A stretch of 64,000 bases of DNA from Amphiura filiformis (lineage: Eukaryota > Echinodermata > Ophiuroidea > Amphilepidida > Amphiuridae): contig NC_092631.1 in assembly GCF_039555335.1 (NCBI RefSeq), positions 16,797,805 to 16,861,804 on the forward strand, read 5' to 3'. Shown here piece by piece: positions 23,401-35,400 of the stretch. The notes under the pieces are model-generated. The model was not told the origin of the DNA and did not search any database. It worked only from the letters and a program-made list of their open reading frames with translations. Numbering within the stretch: position 1 is the first letter of the stretch; the number at the start of each line of letters is the position of its first letter. The position numbers were made by a program, and so were the translations under genes.

Positions 23401-26400
23401 CTCTTATGATAGGTAGTTTTAAACAATGGGGTATTTGAAGTAGTAGAAATGATTACATAATAGAATATCTCCTTGAGTTTTTGAAAGTCACAACTAAGCA
23501 CTGACATAACAACCTCATTAGAAATCGTGGCTGCAGTTCACCAACTTCAACCCCAATTCACATTGGAAGAGCGTACTTTTAATTTTTCATGGTTGTTACA
23601 TGGAGTCAAGCAGCAACCATAAGATTGTTAATAGCTCATTTTCCAAACTCACGTCTTCCATCAAGGCATACAATTACATATAACTATGAGATATATGTAG
23701 AATCTGTTAACAGAAATGCTGGCAATAGTGGTCGCCCCAGAACAGCTAGAAGCCCAGCTGAACTTAATTTCAAAATTTTATTGTTTTGTACTTACATGTA
23801 TGGATGCAAAAACTGTTCTCAGTTTTACCAATGATATCTCAGGGATATGAGAAATTACTTTATTTATAAGATAATTTGAAAGAACTTTCATGACTTCAGT
23901 TATAGATTTTAAAGAAATATCATATTATTATTAAGTTCATGTAAATTAAATGAAGAAACACCACTTAGAATTCTTTTGTGTCAGTTCTTTGATGTTTAAT
24001 GCACGATAAGCATATCTACGCGGTTCAAACTTAATATGCGCAAACATGGCAAAAGTGGCCCAACACGTTTTCTGGACGATTTAATTAATCCGCCATAACT
24101 TTTGAACCCAATCTTGTAAAGAAACCAACTAAACGTCTTCTTTTAGCCAAGATATTACTGATTGTATTGCATATACCGTTTTTGCCATAACTTGTTTAGT
24201 TTTTCCATGAGAAGTCAAAATGCAATTGTATAAATTTTATTGTTACACCCTGTACAGGCTTTAAGGTTATATCTATTTTGTCTTATCCCACACAGATCTT
24301 CCCACACTCAGCCAGCCTCCGACGGTTCTTGCATTACTTGGCGATGACCATGTTTCAGTAACATGGGAGTCATGGGGTAGCAGTGAACTTGATACAGGCG
24401 ACGGTCCCGTGTCCGAGTACCTTGTCGTCTACCGTAACGTATTGTTTGAAGATACCTGGATAACCGAGGGCGTCCTACAATGTGGCACTGGCAGAGCGGC
24501 AACTCAAGATATCGCAACGACCAATAGCTTTACTGTTTCATCATTAGAACCTGGAAGTTACGAGTTTTTCGTCCAAGCAGTAGGTTTTGGTGATCGGCTT
24601 GGTCCAAAGAGTCCCAGCAGTGGCGCTATTGAAATAGATGAGGATGAATGTGCTTCGAATACTGATAACTGTGACGTAAATGCTGCTTGCACAAACAACA
24701 AGGGCTCCTTCACATGCGCATGTCTTACCGGTTATACTGGAGATGGGGTTACATGCTCAGGTTAGTCTATTTTGTATGCCTGATACCGCCTGTAAGGACG
24801 GTAAAGGGTTTCAAATGTCTGTAATTGTTATTAATATCAGTATTATTATTTTTTTCAAACCAAAAAGTGCCAATTCTTCCAAAAAATTGACTTAAATAGG
24901 CTTGCCCATTTCGAAACAAATATCTTATCTAATACATACAGATGTTTGCTCACATGCGCATGTATTATCGGTTATACTGGTAAAGGGGTAACATGCTCAG
25001 CAGGTTAGTCCATGTATTTATTTGTTCTTTCCCACACAATGAAACCTTTTTATACACGAAAGAGTGCCAATTCTGAAAATAATGTGACTACAATATTGTA
25101 GTCCATTACCAAAACCATATCGCTCTCTCTATTATTTGTTCTTTCCCGCACAAAAGATCCCTTTTATACACCAAGGAGTACCAATTCTTAAAATAATTTG
25201 ACTGCAATACCGTAGTTCATTTCGAAAAAAATATCTGATCTCATACATTTTTTCTACAGATGTGGATGAATGTGCTTTGAGTTCTGACAACTGTGACGTA
25301 AATGCCGCTTGCTCCAACAACGATGGATCCTTCGCATGCGCGTGTATTACTGGTTATACTGGAGATGGGGTTACATGCTCAGGTTAGTCTATTTTGTATT
25401 AAAACCTGAGGCGGTGCAAGCTTGCGACCTTGAGCGCCCGTCAGATAGAATAGAAGATCATTGTCGAAGGTTAGCCGAAGAGCTTGCCGACTCAGACCGT
25501 ACCAAAGATCTTCTTCCTCCATCTAGATTCACAGTTGGGTGATAAATTCATGTAAGATAAAAATATGAAAAATGAAAAACGTTATATCGATATCAGTTTT
25601 TTTGCAATTTTCATGTAATGCATCCTTTTTTACACCGATAGGTGTTAATTCTTAAAGCAGTTTTGACCTCAATATAGTACACCTTAACAAAAAATGTCTA
25701 AATTCATACATTTTTGTACAGATGTAAATGAATGCGCTTTGAGTACTGACAATTGTGACGTAAATGCTGCTTGCTCTAACAACGATGGTTCCTTCACATG
25801 CGCATGTAATACCGGTTATACTGGAGATGGCGTAACATGCTCAGGTTAGTCTATTATGTACCATAAACGATGACTATCATATCAGTGTTATTTGTTATTT
25901 ATCGCGCAATGCATCATTTTTAGACACCGAAAAGTGCCAATTCTTCAAATAATATGACTTCTTCAATAGTTCATTTTGACAAAAACATCTTATTTCATAC
26001 ATTTTTGTACAGATGTGGATGAATGTGCTTTGACTACTGACAACTGTGACGTAAATGCTGCTTGCTCCAACAACGATGGTTCCTTCGCATGCGCATGTAT
26101 TACCGGGTATACTGGAGATGGCGTAACATGCGCAGGTTAGTCTATGATGTACCAAAATCATATCGCTATCATTTTTATTTGTTTTTCGTCTCTCAATGCA
26201 TTTTTATACACTGCAAAGTGGTATTAACTTCTTTAAATAATTCCACAAAGAATTGACTTAAGAGCGAGAGAGGGGAATTCCTCTTGCTGGAGGATTTTAT
26301 GCGTATATTTCATGTTCGCACAAATTTTGTTGAATACGGTGGTGTAATATTGGCGATCAAAAAGTCATTTCCAAAATTCTTTGACAAACCTGGTGATACC

Positions 26401-29400
26401 CTTGTTTATCCCACTATTCCATTTCACTCTGATGTTCACTTTAAAGATAAAAAGGGTTCCAGAAGAATATACAATATTCTGGTTTCGAAAAAACCAATTG
26501 TTCGTAAATATGTACAAAAATGGGAAGAAAAGCTTGAAGCTACATTTGATCCTTCAAGATGGCCTGTTATTTTTAATACACCCTTCAAATGTACAATAAG
26601 TACTAAACTCAGGTGGTTTCAATTCAGAATAATTCACAGAATCCTTGGTACAAACGCATTTTTATTTAAAATTGGGATAAAAGATTCCGGTCTGTGTACC
26701 TTCTGTCTGGAGGAGAGTGAAACTTTGATTCATATGTTTTGTGACTGCCATGTGGTTAAGAAATTTTGGGATGATGTGAAAAGGTGGATCGAAAACAAAG
26801 TTAATATAAATATCTCTTGGAAAAAAGATAATCTGCTTTTTGGCGTTGGTCCTAGCTATATTGTTTTGGATTTGATTCTAGTTTTATGTAGATTTCATAT
26901 ATATAAAATGAAAATGAAAGAAAATAACCCTTCGATCCACATTTTCAAGAAAGAATTGCAAAATCATTATAAATTAGAAAAATATATTTACATATGTAAC
27001 AATAATATTGGTTTATTTTATAAAAGATGGGGTATTTTCAATTCACTCTGTAGAGAATAAGATTTAGACCCTCGTACACGCGGAGAGGTTTTTGCATGGC
27101 GATGTGTAGTGGCAGAACCTCGTTATGTGAGGTTCTGTACTTGCATAGCGTTGTGTGAGAGCTTCTGTGTGTGTATGAAATTATATTTTATCATGTGTAT
27201 CATGTAATATCATTGCGTATCATGTGTATGATTAATATTTACCTCTGTTTTAAGTTAAACTCGAATAAATGTTTTTTCCTCTGAAAAAAAAAAAAAAAAG
27301 AATTGACTTAAGGCCAGAGTAATGGAAGACACATTCGTTCACGCCCGAATTTGAGATTTCTTGATATTTATCAACACTATTAGATGTAGGCCCCTATTCT
27401 TTCACTTGAAACTGATAAAATACAAATTGCTATTATTTACTCGTATTTTTGCTTGATTTGTTTCACTCTTTTCAACTCTAAAAACTCATATGGCTCAAGA
27501 CAGCGTAGTAAATTGGCGGGAAATAATGAGTCAGAAATGCGCGAATGTGAAATATTTTGATTACGCGCGCGATTCGCTTAGCGTGACGCGGCGCAACTCT
27601 GCGCGTATGTCCAACGCAGTCTAGGCGCATTCGGTTTGTTGTTCACGCCAGCAAATGTGGTGTAAACAAAACAAAAATTTGCAGTCAAATTGCCACTTAG
27701 ATTTTTTAATTATTTTGAATTTTGGCGCACTGAAAGCAAACATTATAGATTTATTGGTGCAAAAAGATGCATATTTAGACCATGCACCAGATACAGCTTT
27801 TACAAGCGTGAAAGTCTTACCGTTTTAAAATATAAGGACGTTTTGTGCATAATTTTGACATTTTTTTACTAAAACGTCGATTTCTCAGAGTTCACTTTTG
27901 ACAATATTGCATGATTTTTGTGACAAGATAACTCGAAAAATATGCAAACAAAAGGTAAACTTTTTGCACTATCGTTTAGAGTACATCAAAGCCTAGGGAA
28001 GGTTTTCTCATTTTTTCAAAATATTTGTTTTAAACAAAAATATACACCATTCTGTGCAATTTTTAGCTTAATAGAGTGACAAAATTGCTTTTTTCACATG
28101 TTTTTTTCAATATTTCGAAAAAAGAGACGAATTTAAAAAAAAAAAAAACCTTCCCTAAGTTCTAAGTTGTCACAAAAAAATTGGGGTAAAAAAGTGAATT
28201 TTTGTGATTTTTTCAAAAACTCAAGATTTTTGAACAAATCTGACGTCACCATGTGATTCCTTGACTCATTTCCTTTCCAAAAATGTATAGTTTTTTGACA
28301 TACAATTCAGAAATAATGATGCTCGAAAAGGTCCATGTTCTCTCCCATTACACTGGCTTTAAATAGACCATTTCGAAGAAAACATCTGATTGCATACATT
28401 TTTGTACAGATGTGGATGAATGTGCTTTGACTACTGACAACTGTGACGTAAATGCTGCTTGTTCCAACAACGATGGTTCCTTTGCATGCGCATGTGTTAC
28501 CGGATATACTGGAGATGGAGTAACATGCTCAGGTTAGTCTATGTTGTATCAAATCTTGTATATCAATATTAGCATTTTTGTTCTTTATCGCGTAATTGCG
28601 TAATGCATCCTGTTTTATATACAGAAAAGTGCCAATACTTCAAATAATTAGATTTCAATAGTTCATGTTGACAAAAAATATATTTCTGTACATATGTGGA
28701 TGAATGTGCTTTGAGTTCTGACAACTGTGACGCAAATGCGGCTTGCTCCAACAACGATGGCTCCTTCACATGCGCATGTACTACTGGTTATACTGGATAT
28801 GGCGTACATGCTCTGGTTAGTGTGTGTTTTGTACCCAAACCTTATAGTAAAAGACCAGTATGTAGATCCCTAGACCATTTCAAAGAACAAAGGTTTGAAA
28901 GTCATTTTGGGAGCTTTGGTTGATTCTGAATAAATTTAGCTGGGACTCGGACCTTTCATGAGGGCGCTATGACGATTTCCTGACCATTTCGCAAAATATA
29001 GTTAGTAGGGTCCGATTTTGGTGTCTAATTATAGGTTTTCTTGCACGAGAAATACAACTAAAAACAAGGAACTATTAACCAACATGGCTGCCGACAGATA
29101 ATTTCTGATACGGTCTATCAAAAGTGATAATTTCTATAGTACTGTTTTAACTCACCTATTTTGATATCTGAATATTATACCGTTATATTAATATTCATCT
29201 GAATCAAAATCATTTTCACCACCGTCCGAATCAGTGTCGGAATCGATGTCAGATTCTTCAGTGTTCACATTAGTTGCCACATCACGCAAACATCTTGGCA
29301 GCGCTGGCTTGGAATACCGCATTGGGAAACATTTGCCCTCTCTCAAAGTCCAACCATGTTCCAAAGGTGAGGGTGGAGCATCTGTGATTATATAGTTGAA

Positions 29401-32400
29401 CCAGATAAATGCCTTTGTGTGGCTGCAGTCACTGGGATACTTCTCCCAAGTCCGTGAAGAAGTTTATGAGCGCCCTTTATGTTCATGGCACGAATACGGA
29501 TACCTTTCCATGTCCATAGAAACTAGTTATAGCGTTTGCGCCTCTATGATTATGAGAAGGGATGATTACATTCGGAATTCCTTCTTTGAAAGCCTGTTGA
29601 ACAGTGTTGCACAGTAAAACACTCTTCTTCCCATTTGATATCCAATTCACCATCAATATTTGACATATATGACGACAAAAGAAGCATGACGCAGTTTGAA
29701 AATGGCAAGAGGAAGCTGAGGCATTCATCTGGTTCATCTATATGAACCTAGATGCTCCACCGTCTCCTTTGTTCTATAAATTGGTCACGGGATCTAAGCT
29801 GGTCCTTTACTATTATTACTATCAGTGAAATTTTATACACCGAAATGTGTTAATCAAATAAGTTGATTTCAATAATCTGTTTGGAACAAATGTCTTATTT
29901 CGTACATTTTTTGTGCAGATGTGGATGAATGTGCTTTGAGTACTGACAACTGTGACGTAAATGCTGTTTGCGCCAACAACGATGGTTCCTTCGCATGCAT
30001 ATGTATTACCGGTTATACTGGAGATGGCGTAATATGCTCAGGTTAGTCTATGATGTACCAAAATCATATCACTAGTGTCATTTTGTTCTTTACCGCGTAT
30101 ATTGCATCATTTATACACACCGAAGAGTGCTACTTCTTCCACTAATTTGACTTCGTTTTGGAACTCGTTCAATAGTCTGTTTCGAACAAATATCTTATTT
30201 CAATCATTTTTGTACATATGTGGATGAATGTGCTTTGAGCACCGACAACTGTGACGTAAATGCTGTTTGCTCCAATAACGATGGTTCCTTCACATCCTTC
30301 ACCGGATATACTGGAGAGGGCGTAACATGCTCAGGTTTTGTTTTGTACCAAAACCTTATCACTATCAGTGTCATTTCTTTACCGCGTAGTGCATCCTTTT
30401 TATACACTGAAAAGTACCAATTTGACATCAATAGTACATTCTGTCAAAACATTCGGAATTCATACATTTGTGTACAGATGTGGATGAATGCGCTTTGAGT
30501 ACTGACAACTGTGACGTAAATGCTGTTTGCTCCAACAACGATGGATCCTTCACATGCACGTGTATTACTGGTTATACTGGAGATGGCGTAACATGCTCAG
30601 GTTAGTCTATTTTGTACCAAAACCATATCAATATCAGAATTGTTGCTCTTGTTCGTGTAATGCATCCTTCTTATACACCGAAAAACACCAATTCTTCAAA
30701 TATTGTCTGAATTCATACCTTTTTGTACAGATGTGGATGAATGCGTTTTGAGTACTGACAATTGTGATGTAAATGCTGCTTGCTCCAACAACGATGGTTC
30801 CTTCGTATGCGCTTGTACTACTGGTTATACTGGAGATGGGGTTACATGCTCAGGTTAGTCTATTTTGTACCAAAACCATATCAATATCAGAATTGTTGCT
30901 ATTTTTCGTGTAATGCATCCTTCTTATACACCGAAAAATACCAATTCTTCAAATATTGTCTGAATTCATACTTTTTGTACAGATGTGGATGAATGCGCTT
31001 TGAGTACTGATAACTGTGACGTAAATGCTGTTTGTTCCAACAACGATGGATCCTTCGCATGCGCATGTATTACTGGTTATACTGGAGATGGCGTAACATG
31101 CTCAGGTTAGTCTATTTTGTACCAAAACCATATCAATATCAGAGTTGTTGCTCCTTTTCGTGTAATGCATGCTTTTTATACACCGAAAATTGCCAATTCT
31201 TCAGACAATATCTGAATTCATACTTTTTGTACAGATGAGGATGAATGTGCTTTGGGTAATGATAACTGTGACGTAAATGCTGCTTGCTCCAACAACGATG
31301 GATCCTTCATATGCACGTGTATTACTGGTTATACTGGAGATGGCGTAACATGCTCAGGTTAGTCTATTTTGTACCAAAACCATATCAATATCAGAATTGT
31401 TGCTCTTGTTCGTGTAATGCATCCTTCTTATACACCGAAAAACACCAATTCTTCAAATATTGTCTGAATTCATTCCTTTTTGTACAGATGTGGATGAATG
31501 CGCTTTGAGTACTGACAACTGTGACGTAAATGCTGCTTGCTCCAACAACGATGGATCTTTCACATGCACGTGTATTACTGGTTATACTGGAGATGGGATT
31601 ACATGCTCAGGTAAGTGTATTTTTTTAATACCAAAACCTTATATCAATATCAGAATTAGGAAGCAATTTTAGAATTGTTGCTCTTTTTCGTGTAATGCAT
31701 CCTTTTTATACACCGAATGATGTCAATTCTTCAAACAATAATTATCTGAATTCATACTTTTTGTACAGATGTGGATGAATGCGCTTCGAGTACTGACAAC
31801 TGTGACGTAAATGCTGCTTGCTCCAACAACGATGGTTCCTTCGTATGCGCTTGTACTACTGGTTATACTGGAGATGGGGTTACATGCTCAGGTTAGTCTA
31901 TTTTGTATCAAAACGTTATATCGTCACAAATTTTGCTTTTTTTCGCGTAATGCATCCTTTTTTCACGTGTTAATTCTTCAAGCAGTTTTGTCTTCAATAT
32001 AGTACACTTTGACAAAATATCTGAATTCTTTAATTTTTGTACAGATGTGGATGAATGTGCTTTTTTTTATACCAAAACCTTATATCAATATTAGAATTAG
32101 GAAGCAATTTTAGAATTGTTGCTCTTTTTCGTGTAATGCATCCTTTTTATACACCGAAAGATGTCAATTCTTCAAACAATAATTATCTGAATTCATACTT
32201 TTTGTACAGATGTGGATGAATGCGCTTCGAGTACTGACAACTGTGACGTAAATGCTGCTTGCTCCAACAACGATGGTTCATTCGCATGCGCATGTATTAC
32301 CGGGTATACTGGAGATGGAGTAACATGCTCAGGTTAGTCTATTTTGATTCAAAACTTTGTACCACTATCAAAATATTTGTTCTTTATTGCGTAATGCATC

Positions 32401-35400
32401 CTTTTTATAGACTGAAAAGTCTATTTAAACAAAAAAAATTAATCAACATCAAATATCTGAATTCATATATTTTGGTACAGATGTGGATGAATGCGCTTTG
32501 ATTACTAATAACTGTGACGTAAATGCTGTGTGTTCTAACAAAGATGGTTTCTTCACATGCGCATGTATTATTGGTTATACTGGAGATGGGGTAACATGCT
32601 CAGGTCAGTCTAATTTGTATCAAACCTTCAATATCAGCGTTTTTGCTTTTTCATCGTGCAATATGCAACCTTTTCATACACCGAAAAAGTACCATTTTTT
32701 CAAATAAAATGATTTCAATAGTCCACTGTGACAAAATACTTTCAAAAAAAATTCATACATTTTTGTACAGATGTGGATGAATGCACTCTGAGTACTGACA
32801 ATTGTGACGTAAATGCTGGGTGCTCCAATAACGATGGTTCCTTCATATGCGCATGTTTTGCCGGTTATACTGGAGATGGAGTAACATGCTCAGGTTAGTC
32901 TCATGATGTACCAAAACCTGATGGCTATCAGATTTTATTTTATCGTTCAATGCGTCATTTTTATACACAAAAAGTGCTAATTCCAAATAATTTGACTTTA
33001 GAAGTCGGAAAGAAAGATATATTTAATTTTAATCATTTTTGTACAGATGTGGATGAATGTGCTATGAGTACTGATAACTGTGACGTAAATGGTGCTTGCT
33101 CCAACAACGATGGTTCCTTCGCTTGCATATGTAACACCGGTTATACTGGAGATGGAGTATCATGCTCAGGTTAGTCTATTTTGTGGCAACATTTTATCAC
33201 TGTCAGTTGTTTTTGTTTCTTTATCGAATAATGCATCCTTTTTATACACCGTAAAATGTGAATTCTTTAAATAATTAATTTGACTTCTGTAGTCCATTTT
33301 ACCCAAAATATCTTATGTCACACATATTTGTACAGATGTGGATGAATTAGGGGTTCATTCATAGGATTGAGGGCATGATCGATGTTTATGCCCGAGGCGA
33401 AAGCCGAGGGCATAAACAGCGATCATGCCCGACATCCTATGAATGAACCCTGTTCATACATACCCAACATTCTTAGCAAGGCAATACAGATGAAAATAAT
33501 AAGGGTTTACAAGTTTAAGGTGGCTGTGTACTCTCAGACATGCATGTAGTAAAAGTGCAATAACTTTGTAATTATTCGCGCAAGACATATAAAAGTATAC
33601 ATTTTTATGAAGGCAAGACATCAATAAATATTAATATAAATACAGATTTGGGGTAAAACAACAATTCTGAAGAAAATCACAAAAAGTGAGTTTTTGGCAA
33701 TATTTGTTAGGTACATCATAACAAAAAACACTCTTTCCAAAATATTTTATTTTGTTTTTAGCTCAATCTTGAGGCTCCATTCTAAAAACGGTTTTTTTAT
33801 TTTTTTGTTTATTGGCCTTATTTTTTGAGATATTGACCATATAAGGCATCAAATTGAACTTTTTAAAATTCACAAACGCTTATTTGCACAAAGTGATGCC
33901 TAAAATCGGAAATAGACCAAAATATAAAAAAATGAGAAAACCGTTTCTTGAGTCGATCATGCTTTTTACAATGATCATATTTGCTTACCTATAGATGCTG
34001 TATTTATTGAGTTATCGTGTACCTAAATCGTCATTTTACCGAGAAAATGAACATTGAAATAATGGCCGTTGAAGTTTAAAGTGGTCACATTTTGCACTTT
34101 CATCGAATCTCACAGGAGAATGCGGCAGTTTTCGTTTTTGTACCTTATATTACGTGAACATCGGGTAAATCCACAGCCCCTTGAGAAGTTTGAGCGAAAT
34201 CCATTCATAACTTGATATTTAAATCGGGGAAAGAACTTGAAAAACCCACATTTTATCAGCTAAAACGGAGCCATTTGACCGCTAGGTTTTTGTGAAATCA
34301 GTGCTTCCGTGGTGCTTCCATGAGATGCGCCGCGCATGTAGATACGCGTTGCGTATGCGTAGCGTATTTGTGCGTTAACAAATTGCGCGATTCGCAACGC
34401 GATGCGCGGTTGCGCGCGTGTACCCTGCTGGTACAACAAAGATTTTCTTTCCTTTTCAATTTCAAATACGAGTGGAACAGTGAAATAAAATCCTTAAAAT
34501 ATTGCAGTTGGAGTTTACAAATCTGGATTTTCATTCCTTGTATTTATAAAAAACATAACAAAGTACAAACATATCAAAAAAACTCAATTTTGCGAAAGAA
34601 ACAATGTCTATAGTACACAGCCGCGTTAAATAACATTTCCATACCGTTTTCCTTCATAAATTGGAAGAAAATGAGTAGGCCTACTTGCAGGAAGCAGCTC
34701 GGCTCATGAGGTCAACGGCCGGGAGTCAACGCGTGATACGCGTCATCTTTTGCGCTCCGCGTGAGATGGGCGCGGTGACATGCGCGTGTACGCAACACTA
34801 GCAAATCGTGGATCGTGTTAATTGGGTTCCAACGCTGCGTGACGCAGCTTGTTTATGCCCTGCGTACTGGTCATAAACGGTATTTATGACCAGCAAAAGA
34901 GAGCGCAAATCCAATCAGAAACGTCGTTATATCGTGAGTATGTATGAATGCGCTTTGAGTACTGAAAATGAGTCATGGAAACGTCGTAAAACCTTTTGAA
35001 TGAAAACACACTACAACAATATTTTAAAAATATTCTAATAATAGTCTATCAAAACCTTGTATCACTATCAGCATTTTTGCTTTTTCCAAAAAAGTGTCAA
35101 TTCTTCAAATAATTTGACTTCAATAGTCAACTTCGACCAATAATATCTGAATTCATACATTTTTGTACAGATGTGGATGAATGTGCATTTAGTTCTGACA
35201 ACTGTGATGTAAGTGCTGCTTGCTCTAACAACGATGGTTCCTTCACATGCGCATGTACTACCGGTTATACTGGAGATGGAGTAACATGCTCAGGTTAGTC
35301 AAAACCTTGTATCACTATCAAATTTTTTGCTCGTTTATACACCGAAAAGTACAAATTTTTCTTATAATTCGACTTCAATAGTCCACTATGACATAAAATT

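Noticed and set aside
25309-32501. Repeated alternative-frame peptides of the type [20 protein letters not shown]
   Set aside because: They are frame-shifted readings of the conserved EGF exons. The true frame has the six-Cys EGF pattern and matched splice phases.
34298-34613. Open frames on both strands within the nested insertion
   Set aside because: They lie inside a TTAA-flanked non-autonomous element, show no transposase motif and overlap each other antisense.
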